This document shows, piece after piece, positions 11,013-23,325 of a stretch of DNA of 64,000 bases. The translations under genes and the position numbers were made by a program. The stretch spans positions 805,316 through 869,315 of the forward strand of contig OY821742.1 in assembly GCA_963682055.1 (NCBI GenBank). Reading direction: 5' to 3'. Under the pieces are notes generated by a model. That model ran no database searches and was not told the DNA's origin. It saw only the letters and a list, made by a program, of their open reading frames with translations. Numbering within the stretch: the first letter of the stretch is position 1; every line of letters starts with the position of its first letter. This DNA is from Primula veris (Eukaryota; Streptophyta; Magnoliopsida; Ericales; Primulaceae).

Positions 11013-14000
11013 ATGAATACTTCTCAACATATCATCTTCTTCTTTTTTATTATATTTTCTGTAAATAATTCCCAAGCTCAAAGCTCATGGTACCCTTCAT
11101 CATGTGGGAATCTCACTAATATCAAATGCCCCTTCACACTTTCCAATTCATCATTCTGCTTAATCTCTACTAATACATTTAGCTATGATAAAAATGTTCA
11201 TAAGCTGGTATGTGAGGACAACAACCGAACTGCCGTCATCTACCCGTATTTCGCTGGGAGGTATATTTATAACTAGATCATATCGATAGATACATATATC
11301 GATATATGTGCAAGTCTTGTGCTCCCAAATTCAGAAAAAAAAAAACTTTTAGCATTTATCTTGATTTTGTGTGTGTCGAGTTTAGCCTTTAAGCACCTCA
11401 TATTTACGAAAGAAATAGTTATAGTTCCGCCACTGACATTTATCAATTCAGTTGGCCTACTAAGTAAAGTAAGGCATTGTTTGGTTCGAAAATCGAAATT
11501 CCATCACTGGAAGGTCGTGATTGGACTGTAATACTAGGCCTATAAGTGATGTGTTTTGGTTATATGAGGTACCACCATACTATTAGTATGGTTCGGAGTG
11601 CAAATGACACACTTTTAGTATTTGAAATGCCATAGGGATATGATATTGGATTAGTCCCATCCTGTCAGTATTAATCCAACTTTCATTTCAAATCCTCTCA
11701 CAATCCGAACCGGATAAGTAGTCTCGGGAGGCCAGGACTACTAATCCCGCAACTAAGCGAGGCCTAATTATCAATTGATTTGTTTGGAAACTGTTGCTAA
11801 ATAAAGTTTCTAGTTGAATGTTTTCTTGTAGTACATGTAAACTGTTAAAGACAATAATTTGATTAGATATTGGCCATATACATATTTACTGAACTAAACA
11901 AATATCTGTCAACTCTTTTATTGGATGATTTATAATAACGTTTTGCATCTTTTACTTAGTTTGAAAGGTTACATAGTCCAAGAAATTGATTATAGAAGAA
12001 GGAAGATGCGAGTAGTTGACGGTTCGTTAAATAACACGGATTATATTGCCAACACCTCTCGCCCTCATGACTATGATAGTTTGAGTATTTCTGGTATGTT
12101 CGTGGTTGCGTTTCTAAATTGCGACGAACCAGTGAAGTCACATGTTTACATGAGCATTGCGGGTGAGTAGACTTTTATTAGGTTCTTTTGTTATCTGTAT
12201 ACTGTATCAAGATGTACATATTTAACAGAAAATTGGGAATCATCTTGTTTTGTAACTGAAGATTCGAATTTCGTTTTGTAATTGCAAATTAAAAGGTTAT
12301 AATCTCTTTTTCAACTTTTTTATGCTGGCATAAGTTGTTTTTTCTTCTCAATGGGCATTTGGTGTACATTAAAAACAGTTTTTTGATTAAGGCAACCTAA
12401 ACGTTTGGCCTCGGCTATGATCACGGGAATATTCGACAAAAAACTATTTAGAATAGAATAAGTTTGGTAATACCACATGGTGATAACTTTTGGAATTTGG
12501 ATATATACTCTAGAACTTGAGGAATACAACGACCATATATAATGTGCACTTTATCCCTTTTACTTGCTATTTGAATACTAAATCATACCCCTTGCATTTT
12601 TTTGTGTGTGAAAAGGTCGGGTAAAAGGACAATATTCATATGTAATGATGGGTGAAGTTACAGTGGCGGACGTAGCGGACACATGTACGGTAGAAAAGGT
12701 AGTCCCAATCATGCGACAGCATAACCGTGGTATAGCTGATGCTCGGGACTATACGTACCAAGATGTCCACAATGCCATGGTTTCTGGATTTGAGATAACA
12801 TTTGGATTTGATGGTACTCGTACAATTTCTTGTTTTCAGGTTTTCGTGCAATGTAGTTTACACTAGCAATCCTATGCAGATATATATAGGCAAACTTGTG
12901 TAATGCTGGCTAACATATAACCCTGTGGTTTTAGCAATCTCACCCACTGTATCAATATTAAGTCATGACTCATTTTTAAGATCGAAGAACATACGTACGC
13001 ACACTTCTGCACTGCCTACTAACATAATCCTATGGTTTTTAGTCCTAAAATAATAACAGTAATCACTAATATTTAGCTATAATTTCTACGCATAATGTAT
13101 CTTATCTTTCTTATAGCAATAATTTTCAATATTTTGCAGGTTTCATTCTGTGGTATCTTATACGAGGATGTGTTTTATATAGTAAGTCTGCAATTCGATT
13201 ACATGCCACTGTGTATTGCTTTGGCTCGTTTTTGTTGGTTCCATTTAAAACATGCCAATGCGTATTGGTTAGCCCTTGGGTTGTGACTAGTCTAACGCTA
13301 CCTCTTAAGAGCCAAACATTAGGTTGAGTTTTTGGGCAAAGCTCAGCAAAACGAACCCGATAGCTTTGGTCTTGGTTTTAAACTGTTCTGGTTTTGGCCT
13401 GCTTGGTGAAATACAATTTTTTAGCATTGGTTTTAGAAACATAGGATGTGTAAAATTGAAACTATAAGGATAAAAACTTATTTTCAAACTTCAATAAAAT
13501 GGTAATGATTTTCAGTTCCGTTCTTTCGAAATTTGATTCATAATTATTTACTGGACATTTGATTTATGCTAATTATTTCACAGTAATAACACTGACGGTG
13601 GCAAGAAACTTATGTTTGCTTCCGTTTCTGTGTTTGCTTCTGAGATTCGAGTACAAAAGAATGCGTTCGCTAGATCTCGATAACATCGAGAGTTTTCTTG
13701 AAAGCCACAACAATCTTATGCCCATAAGGTACTCTTATACCGACATTAGAAGGATTACAAAAGGATTCACCGAAAAGCTGGGAGAAGGAGGCTATGGCTC
13801 GGTTTTCAAAGGAAAGCTCAAAAGTGGTCAAATTGTCGCAGTGAAACTATTGAATAGGCCTAATGCCAACGGCCAAGATTTCATTAACGAAGTGGCTACG
13901 ATCGGTACGATTCATCATTTCAATGTGGTGAGATTAGTAGGATATTGTACGGAAAGATCCAGACGTGCTCTTGTATACGATTTCATGCCTAATGGGTCCC

Positions 14001-15075
14001 TAGAAAAATATATATTCTCAAAAGAGGGGGACTTTTCCCTAAGTTGCGAAAAGTTGTACGAGATTTCCCTAGGAGTGGCACGCGGAATTGAGTATCTGCA
14101 TAGAGGATGTGATATGCAAATTTTGCATTTTGATATCAAGCCTCATAACATTCTCTTAGACGACAGCTTCACCCCAAAGGTGTCGGATTTTGGACTGGCA
14201 AAATTGTATCCGACTGATGATAGCATTGTTTCTCTCACTGCAGCAAGAGGAACGATGGGTTATATGGCACCCGAATTATTTTATAAAAACATCGGAGGGG
14301 TTTCGTATAAAGCAGATGTTTACAGCTATGGTAATCATTTTTACTGCAGTATTCTCCAACACTACTATAACGTGTATCGGATTCATTGTAATTCAATCCA
14401 ATCTTGGGGAGCTTAAACGGATGACTTCAAAAAATAATTACTCTACTACTGTTTTTTTTTTTATTGTTTTAGCCTTAAGGAAGTAGAGTAACAATTTTGG
14501 CTACTTATTTTGTGAAAACACATATTTCCAGGTCCATATTGTTTCGAAAGTCTGCCAAACTAGTTCGGTAAAGTAATACTCAAAATCATTCTTGACACTT
14601 TATTTATCTAAAATACACTGCAAAATTATACACAAAATCACTCTTGACAAAGTAGTACAAGGACGTACAACTGCTTAATCATTTTTGTCATTCTTTTACA
14701 GGTATGTTGTTGATGGAAATTGCGGGAAAGAGACGCAACGTGGATGCACTAGTAGATAACATTAGCCAAGTATATTTTCCCTCATGGGTGCACGAACGAT
14801 TAGAAAACGGAATGGAAATCGAAATGGGAGAGAGTATTAGCGAGAGGGAAAGGGAAATGGTGAGAAAAATGATACTTGTGGCTTTGTGGTGTATACAAAC
14901 TAATCCGGGTGATCGTCCTTCAATGAGCAGAGTTGTTGAGATGCTTGAAGGAAGTATTGAAGTATTAGAGATGCCTCCTAAGCCCAATTCTCATTATCCG
15001 ATCGTTAACGAGGGTGTAATTAATGAGGATCCCGAGTTTCGGCTAGACAACAGTGATGACGTTTTACGTTTTTAA
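11013..15075 (+). CDS. LRK10L-type receptor-like kinase, B-type (gene B), intact
   Basis: Six exons are read as 11013..11260, 11960..12162, 12616..12813, 13140..13181, 13584..14330 and 14702..15075, giving 603 aa; every junction phase agrees. Exon 1 has a signal peptide (about 1-22, ending SQAQ) and a Cys-rich GUB_WAK-like domain with '[20 protein letters not shown]' and 'LVCEDNN'. Exons 2-3 complete the ectodomain ([32 protein letters not shown]). Tiny exon 4 (42 nt) and the start of exon 5 form the TM segment (about 219-252). The kinase has a GEGGYG loop about 297-302, Lys about 318, HFDIKPHN about 412-419 and DFG about 432-434, so it is a non-RD kinase with its catalytic Asp. Exon 6 carries the end of the C-lobe. 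This is the only complete B-type gene in the window. Intron 1 has gained a Tourist-like MITE. Its neighbour, remnant A', is tail-to-tail 170 bp downstream. Confidence 0.88.
11473..11764. mobile_element. Tourist/PIF-Harbinger-like MITE in gene B intron 1
   Basis: This 292-bp insertion is flanked by TAA (11470-11472 and 11765-11767). Its ends are GGCATTGTTTGGTTCG and the complement of GGCCTCGCTTAGTTG, close to the classic Tourist end. The paralogous intron of gene C at about 17777-17790 reads 'aaagtaattatc' with a single TAA, which is the empty site. Confidence 0.8.
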
Positions 15076-15248
15076 TCGTGAAATACAACTATTTATTTGA
15101 CTGCAATAGGTGTTGTGGCCCTTTTGGAGTTTGTTATTCCTTTTACCTAGATTAGTAATATGAAATTTAAGGTTGGTAAACTGTATATTTTATCTATGTT
15201 ATTAAATCATTGTATTTGTGTGAAGAGGGATCTGAATTCTGTCCTACG
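15076..15248. other. Short convergent spacer between gene B and remnant A'
   Basis: Contains the 3' flank of gene B. At about 15150-15240 it has a stretch resembling the 3' flank of the CCT gene (compare 'ttatttagtccttgtatctg', 5860-5880, with 'attaaatcattgtatttgtg'). No gene is seen. Confidence 0.4.
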
Positions 15249-15645
15249 TACTATAGTTAGCTTTCTTGCTATCTTCTTAGCGTCTTCATCGCCCTTGTCA
15301 AACTCGATCCCTAGCTCTTTTCCATGATCTATTCGACTATAAATCCATTTCGGAAAGTAGACCTCGCTCGTGCTTTTCTCCACTACGTTCTTTTTGTTCC
15401 TTACTCCTACCATTTCCAACAATAACATCCCAAAGCTATACATGTCGGATTTGTATGACACGTTTCCAAAATTGCATGAAAAAACTTCCAGCGCGATGTA
15501 TCCCATCGTCCCTCTAGCCACAGTCATCGACACTGCACTCTGATCCTTTGAGCAGAGCTTTGCTTGTCCAAAATCGGCTATCTTTGGATGGAAATTGTGG
15601 TCCCTTTGGTTTTACTATTAGTTTCACCTGTAAAAATGAAATCAA
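15249..15645 (-). pseudogene. Deletion remnant of an A-type kinase gene (A')
   Basis: 15249-15602 matches codons of the A-type kinase C-lobe (about gene A 6648-7001), reading QSAVSMTVARGTMGYIALEV...SYKSDMYSFGMLLLEMVG. The APE motif is changed to ALE. The frame then runs directly into 15608-15635, which matches the start of A-type exon 2 with its acceptor (GTGAAACT...). The N-lobe, TM segment, most of exon 2 and the C-terminal tail are gone. From about 15640 to 16990 the sequence follows gene A's intron 1, 5' UTR and promoter, so the gene faced gene C. Confidence 0.85.
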
Positions 15646-15899
15646 ACTGAAACTTCAAAAAAATTTACCTAGTATCGCATTCTCTGATCAACTGTGTGTT
15701 TATTTACATGACTAGTTTCAAAAACTCAAGAGAACCGGTTACAGATTCGACCCTTATCTCAATAAACCTCGAGTGACTATTAGACTGGCATAGTTGTGGG
15801 GTATAATTTTTTCTTTTTTAAAAATCTTATTGAAAAGGATTTAAAGGCTACATCACATATCCGGTTCATAAGACTCGAATACTACACTTCATATTTGAT

Positions 15900-16077
15900 A
15901 CAGCGGATTCTGTGCACTAGTCTAGTAGCAGTAGGATTAGATTTAGGGTATCAAAATTATCGGAATGAAAATTTTTTAAAAGTTCAAACATTAAATTATA
16001 TGATTTAGTTTTAAAAATTTTCATTTCGACAATTTTAATACATATTATAAGCCGATCAAAATAATTGGGAACGGAGT
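15900..16077. mobile_element. Partial Stowaway-like MITE
   Basis: The sequence folds on itself ('attatcggaatgaaaatttt' against 'aaaattttcatttcgacaat'). It ends in 'aattgggaacggagta', the typical Stowaway end. The left end is not clear. Confidence 0.45.
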
Positions 16078-17293
16078 ATATACACATGCTTTATATGATG
16101 CTGTTTCTTTCTCCATTTTATCTTTCTTGTTCTGCTACAAAATTTTTCATGATGAAGTATATTTATTTCAAAGCAATACAGTTAAAACCTATTTAAAAAA
16201 GAAACAGAACATGGCTCAGTATCTTAATTCTTGAACCAGAAATAGAAAGAAAATTAGAGCATAAAACAACATCTGTATATATAGTACTAGTAATTTTGAA
16301 CTCAAAAGGTAAAATCTAATGTTGGACTTCTGTCTAGTTTTCTCTTCCCCAGCTTCTAATTACTAGCTGGTGCAATAATGTTGAACTTTAAATTTGTCAT
16401 TTTGTATTACAAGTTGTACTATTTTATTAAAGCGACGATGTAAGCCGAGACAATTTGACACACACTATTGACAAACTCGTTGAGTCATTCTGTTTGATCA
16501 ATGTATATCCAGATAGATGGATAACCCTTACTGAGTCTGAGTCTCGGTAATAATACCTGTCAAATATTCTTTGCGTGTATAATCACACGTATTATTAATC
16601 TATTCCCGACGGCCTGGCGTTTTGATTATGAATTATTCTTTCTTTAGGATGTTAAAATCATTTTCCAAATATTAATATAATAAAATGATGTTGAAATTTA
16701 GTGTTTCGAAGTACAATATGTTTCCATTATAATTCTTGTTTAATTTTTAGTTTAAAAAATCACTATAAAGGTTCGTCATTAATAAACTTCACGACAGAAT
16801 CGTTAGATTTCAGTATAAAAAATGTACATATTCCCAAATCTCATAAATAAAATGGAACTCGTGATATATTACTTTGGCAAGTGTAAAACACAAATTTTCT
16901 TCCTAAGGAATCATTTTCTTGGGGTCAACGAAAGTATATTTTTGTTGTGTGTGGTTGGTGTTAAATAAATTTGAATATAAATTTAACATTTTTTTATGTT
17001 GGTTCCTTTGTTGACTATCATATCCAAGCGGGTCTTTTTAATTATGAGTACTTGAGTAATAGTGACTAGTCATTTTCAAAGAAAAGTAGTGGTTAACACT
17101 TAAAAAAGGCAACATCTTAGCATTAGACGTTTCGTTAATGAAAAATGAGTGTCGCTAGCAACAATACGTGTGATTAAAACTTCTCTAACATGTCAACTAT
17201 ACTAATCTTAAAATAAACAAAACTTGTCAACTATACTAGTTCACACAAAAACACACACACACAAACACACATTCTCGTTCTGTTTTGCCCCCC
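16078..17293. promoter_or_regulatory. Former shared promoter between A' and gene C
   Basis: No coding potential was found. 16360-16420 matches the 5' UTR of A-type genes ('ggtgcaataatgttgaactt'). 16874-17045 repeats the conserved blocks of the A/B promoter, including GGTCAA at 16923 and TTGACT at 17011. The exon 1 coding part of A' is missing between them. Confidence 0.5.
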
Positions 17294-18861
17294 ATGAATC
17301 CTTGTCAAATTATCATCATATTATTTTCCATAATATTTTCGGTAAAGAATTCCGAAGCTCGAAGCTCAGGGTACCCTTCTTCTTCATGTGGGAACCTCAC
17401 AAATATCAAATGCCCCTTCACACTCTCTTCTAATTCATCATTCTGCCTAACCACAACTAAAATATCCATATTCAAACCAACATTTCAACTTAACCTCAAC
17501 ATTTCAACGGTGGTGTGAGGACAACAATCACACCACCGTCATCTATCCGTACTTCGGTGGGAGGTATATTTATAACTAGATTATATCACTAAAACATTCA
17601 GAAAGCAACCAGAGCCCCCCATATTCGGAAAAAAAAAAACTATCTTTTACATGTATATCTTGATTTGTGTTGTTTTTTTATCAATGTAAGCATTTTAGCA
17701 CCCAAATAATTACGAAAAAAACAGTTATAATTCCGTCACTGCCAAGTGCCATCTATCAACTCGGTTGGCCTACTAAGTAAAGTAATTATCATGTGAATTG
17801 TTTGTAAACTATTGCTAAACAAAGTTTCTACTTGAACAGTTTCTTGTAGTGTAAACTGTTGGAGACAATCGTTTGATTAAATGGCATACATATCTACTAA
17901 ACTTATCTGTCATGTCTTTTATTGGATGTTTTAAATTATAATAACATTTTGCATTTTTTACTTAGTTTGAAGGGATACAAAGTCGAAGAAATTGATTATA
18001 TAAGAAACAAGATGCGAGTAGTTGACGGTTCATTGAATAACACAGATTATATTGCCAACACCTTTCACCTTGGTCACTCTGGACTTTTAAGCATTTCTGG
18101 CAAGTTCGTGGTTGCGTTTCTAAATTGCGACGAACCAGTGCATTCACATGTTTACCTGAGCATTGAGGGTAAGTATACTTTTAAAGGTTATATATAGTCT
18201 TATTTTCGACTATTTTATATTCACAAAAGTAGTTTTTTTTTTTTTCAATGGACGGTTGGTGTACAATACAAACATTTTTTGATTAAGGCAATTACCTAAA
18301 TGTCTTTTACTTGCTGTTTTAAATGTTAGAAATATATGGTTAGTGTGTCATATATTAATATATTAATTAAGTAAAAGATATGAGAGTATATATAAGAGTT
18401 TAAATAAAGTTATTGTTAACTAAATTAATGGAAAAAGCAATGAAGGTATATTAGTTATAAACTTAAAGGACTAAGTTGTAAAATTAAGCTACTCTCATTC
18501 TCATTGAGGTTAAATATTGGAAACTATTCTTCTCCCCCTATAAATAAACCAATATACACTAAACCCCACAATCAATATACATATTAGACAAAATAAATAA
18601 TTGGTTTGGGGTAAGTCCAATTACCGATGGGAAAAAAATATGTTTAGTAACCCCGACTATCAGTCATTAATAAAATATGAATCAAACTATTGTCATTAAC
18701 AATTTAGATACCGAATTACATATTTTTTTCTAAACTGTGGAACTCTGTCAATTTAATTGGACGAAACTTTAGTATAAATTCTATTTTAGTCCCTTATTTT
18801 ATAAAACATATCAATTTAACCTGAAAAGTTTATAAATTTATCTTTTTAACATACCCATAAT

Positions 18862-19010
18862 CACTACAAAATAATGTTTGATTTAGTGAGAATTAAAAGC
18901 TGTCACAAGCCTGTCACTAATTTAAAAAACTGTCACAAATCTGTCACAAATTGACTAAACTGTCACAAACACGTCACAAAAACTGTCGCTAATAAGCTCA
19001 TAACAAAAAA
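18862..19010. mobile_element. CACTA-like terminus in gene C intron 2
   Basis: It begins CACTACAAAATAATG. After that come subterminal repeats of 'actgtcacaaa' (at least six between 18898 and 18990), the pattern of an En/Spm-CACTA end. I found no matching opposite end, so this is a fragment or an element whose other end is degraded. Confidence 0.5.
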
Positions 19011-19340
19011 TACCGTCACTAATCCTGTCGCTATTTTGATATTTTTTTGTAAAATAAATAGATACATAATACATATACATACTCATACATACACATAAAA
19101 TATAAAATAAAATACAACAAAAAATATTATATATATATATATACACACACCCCACACCACCACCCGCCACCGTCCTCCAGACTATAACATATCCGCCACC
19201 CTCTCATCAGACTATACACACACACCCAAGCCACTCATTTAATAAACTAAAGGAAAAGTTTTGGAAATCATTAAAATCTATTCACGGTTCTAGGTTTGCC
19301 ATCTAGTGTAACGGATACCAACAATTATGTTAATTAGTTA

Positions 19341-19763
19341 GAACATCTACAATAGTGTTGTTATCTCTATTGTTAACTAAAATAGTTAGCTAAAAATACA
19401 ATTTTTTGTCTCCATTAGTTATGTTAAATCACGTGTTATCTTTATAGATGTTAAAAAAGTTGTTAAAGATAACAATGTTTTTAATGTTGTTAATTGATGA
19501 TGCGGCAAAATATCATTAATTTGAACGTGAACTCTATTTCAACTATTACTATTTTAGTTCCTATTTTAGTGGGATTTACAAAATGACTAATTAATGAGAT
19601 TTTAATTAATAATTAATTTTAATTAAAATTAGATAACTTTGTTAAGTTAATACACTAATGTGAATGTTGAATTTAAGTTACACATGCGTCATTTAACATA
19701 CAATTAAATGATGATATGTCAAATTTAATATTGTTAAAATTAACACAACTATTATGGATGCTC
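19341..19763. mobile_element. Harbinger-like MITE in gene C intron 2
   Basis: Ends GAACATCTACAATAGTGTTG and the complement of GAGCATCCATAATAGTTGTG form imperfect terminal inverted repeats. TTA flanks both sides (19338-19340, 19764-19766). The interior is AT-rich and has no ORF. Confidence 0.65.
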
Positions 19764-21309
19764 TTACAAAACGATTAATTTATAAATGTTATATAATAAT
19801 CTTATGAACCCGACCAAAGTCATTCTCTATTTTTATTTTTATTTTTACTCTTAAAAAAAACAATCTTATGTAAATGGTTAAACATCGATGCTTATAATGT
19901 TATGTAAATGGGTAATGATAAGTATCAACATAAGTGGACAATGTTTAACCATTTATGAAATTCATATCCGCTGTTTTACTCGTTGTTAATGTGTTATGTT
20001 ACAACTACAGTTGTAATCACAGTTGAAAACTAAGTGTAATGATAGACTGAACAAAATATTAAACGTATTTTGAAAGTAAATTCACAAGCACGTTGACTTC
20101 ACCTTATTTTTGGGCTACGTCTCCACGACAATTAGCTATATTGGTGATATTATAAAATATTACAATAAAAGACTCAAAACTTATGAAAAACTCTTTGAAT
20201 AACTCAAGGTTTTTCTGCATATCTTAGTACTGGTTCTCAAAAATATCAATGACATCCCACCATTATTTTTCGTTTAAAAGTTCTCACGTGTATTCTCTCA
20301 AATTTGATTTATTTATAATTTAGAACACACATATTTTACAAGCAAGGTTACTATCTATTTCTAATGACAAGAATACAATCATCTAAGAAATTCATAAATA
20401 TTTGTTCTTCTATATTTATTATTCAACATCTTATTGATTGAATGTTTCTAGCTTTCATTGTTCTCAAACTTACTTATATGCACAAAATTATTGCTGCAAT
20501 ATTGAACTCAATTTTTTTATAGTCAACACGAAATAGTAGCTGCTTGAATATAAGAGTTATTGTTTTCCTTAAAATAAACCTATAAAATAGTATCTATTGA
20601 AGATAAAATCTATTAATTTCATATAAGATCAAATAACTTCATAAATATTTTCAACCTATTTGAATCATAAACGATTTAATCAAGATAGATTAAAAACATG
20701 ATAAATACTTTGCACAAGAATAGAGATTTAGTTAGAACATAAAATGAAACAAAATAATATTTTTTAAATAATATATTTTTTTAACTAATCTCCATACTCC
20801 AAAGAATATTGCATTCTTTATCACCTGAATATTATCATCATATGTAAATAAAATCGTTGTAAATATATGAGAATATATACTGCATACTTTGATTAAAATA
20901 ATTAACTTAAAAAACAAGTAATGGAGTAAGACATAATCATACGTATCAGCAGTTTATAACTATGGTTGTAACCGAGGTTGCAACTTTATCTGTAAACATA
21001 AAACTGTCTTAATAACCAACAACAACTTAAATTATTTTCCTCAAACCAATTAACAATAAATAGTTTACTAGGTCACAAATATGGACCTAACAATTTACAT
21101 AACATAAGTTTTTTATATTTCTATATTGGTCACTTTGATGATTAATAATATATAGTCCTAATTATAATTAAAAAAAATCTCATGTTACAAGATTAATATG
21201 CTCACAAGAAACTTTTATACATACATGAAAAAACTTTAAACTTTGACGTTCTGCTACATCAATAGTTTATACTTTTACTTTATTTGTATTTAAATAAAAC
21301 ATTGTTTGA
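19764..21309. other. AT-rich intron sequence of gene C
   Basis: No ORF, known repeat or gene fragment was recognised. It lies within the enlarged intron 2. Confidence 0.4.
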
Positions 21310-22160
21310 TCGATATATTAATATGAAGATAAGTGGGAGTAGGTTTATGTTTTTTGTTCTTTATGTTGATAACATTTTTCTTTCTACTAATAATTATGGC
21401 TTACTACATAAGACTAAGTTATTTCTCTAAGGACATCGAAATGAAGAATATGAGCGAGGTAACTTATGCTATCAGAACAGAAATATTTCGAGATAGATCA
21501 CAAGCATTGTTAGGGTTGTCTAAGAAAAAAATACATTAACTGAGTTTTAGAAAGATTCAAAATGGAGAAGTGCTCATAGAGTGTTGCTCCAATTCAGAAA
21601 TGGTATAAGTTTAGCCTTATGCAATCTCCTAATAATAATTTGGAACGCAACCAAATAAAAAAATTAACGTATGCTTCACTTTGTGGGAGCCTAGTGTATT
21701 CTCAGACTTGTACTAGGCCAAATATCACTTTTGTTGTTGGATGCTTGTCCGGTATCAAAGTAATACATGATTGGATCACTGGAATGCTGCAAATAAAGTA
21801 TTGAGATACTTTGAGTGTACGAGAGATCACATGCTCACTTATCGAATATGTGATGATCTTGAAGTGATCGGTCATTCAGATGCATATTTTGTTGGGTGTA
21901 CACTCAATAAAATTAACATCCAATTATTTGTTCCAACTAGGTGAAAGAGCTATTTCATACAAAAGTGCGAAGCAATCTAACGTTGCTACGTCCACTATGG
22001 AATAATATGATTCAGGGGTTGCCTCATTGCATATATCAGTACCAAACTCATTATTGCGGATCCAATGATTCAGGGATTGACTCATAGGACATTTATTGAG
22101 CACATCGAGAGAAAGGAATTGTATAGTTAAATAATATGTAACCATCAAAATCCATATTAG
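21310..22160 (+). mobile_element. Degenerate Ty1-copia RT/RNase H fragment
   Basis: Broken frames on the plus strand resemble the end of a copia pol: 'FVLYVDNIFLSTNN' (from YVDD), 'FLSKDIEMKNMSEVTYAI', 'FRDRSQALLGLS', 'NNLERNQIKKLTYASLCGSL', 'CTRPNITFVVGCL', then 'LEVIGHSDA' and 'KSAKQSNVATSTME'. There are several frameshifts and stops, and no LTR was found. A rearranged piece of this same region reappears at 41668-41725. Confidence 0.75.
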
Positions 22161-23091
22161 TCTAAATTTGATGTTGACATAATGATGTAACCAATATATA
22201 AGAAATTAATTATATGTCTGATGATGTTTTGTTTAAAATATTATGAATAAGTCTGTCACAGGACCAACACGAGATAAGTTCCAAATCTCTTTTATTGTTC
22301 TAAAATCGTGAAATTTTAACGATTCATATTCACTAAATAATTGTAGAGTAATTAGAATTTATGTTTACACCAAATACTTCAAGCCCCTTGTATTATTTTT
22401 GTGATGAACAGGTCAGGTAAAAGGACAATATTCGTACGTAATGATGGGTGAAGTCACAGTGGCGGATCTAGCAGACAAATGTACGGTAACGAATGTAGTC
22501 CCAATCATGCCACGACACAACCGTGGCATAACTGATGCACATGACTATACGTACCAAGATGTCCGTAATGCCATGGTTTCTGGTTTTGAGATAGAATTTG
22601 CGCGGCCGCGAGGTACTAGAATATTTTCTGTTTCAGCTAGGATTAATTAAATCTATCAGTCTCCCGACATTTTTATCAAGCCTATAATTTGTGTTTTAGT
22701 TTAATACCTGCACTTTGTTTTTTTCTTAATTATCGGAAAGAGAAATAATATATGCACAGAATGAGTATATGCACTTAATAAGTATGTGAAATGTAATAAT
22801 AGGTGATATGTAAATAGTGATAGAATACAGTTTGATTTTCCGCCCTATGTAACTAGTCATTGTGTACACCCATTATATGTATTTCACACAATGTGTATAT
22901 ATAAGCACTATATTTCTTTTCATTCTTATTTTCATTTCCAATGTTTTGCAGATTGGACGTGGTATGTAATCTGGACCACTTGTATATTCGGTGAGTAAGC
23001 AATTTCATCTAGTTTATAATTTGGTCCAATGGTTTTGGTTTCACAAGTGATTTTCTAAGTGGTTACCGTGCATTTTTTTTTAAGCGACATG

Positions 23092-23325
23092 CTCTCTCCG
23101 TCCCTAAACAAATATTTCTTACGAAAATACTTGCAATTTTAACCGAGAATTTTTTCATATATAGATTGATGAAAAAAATTATTTCAAAAGTTAATCACAT
23201 AGTTCATGGTTAGAACTATATGATGGAATTTTCAATTTTTTCATTTCGGCAATTTTGATGTAAAAAATTTGATGGTTAAAATTGCACGTATTTTCAAAGA
23301 GTACATTTGTTTAGGAACAGATGAG
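23092..23325. mobile_element. Stowaway-like MITE in gene C intron 4
   Basis: The ends CTCTCTCCGTCCCTAAACAA and the complement of CTCATCTGTTCCTAAACAAA are inverted repeats, extending inward to 'tgcaattttaacc'. Length is about 234 bp. The TA target duplication is not clean. Confidence 0.65.
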
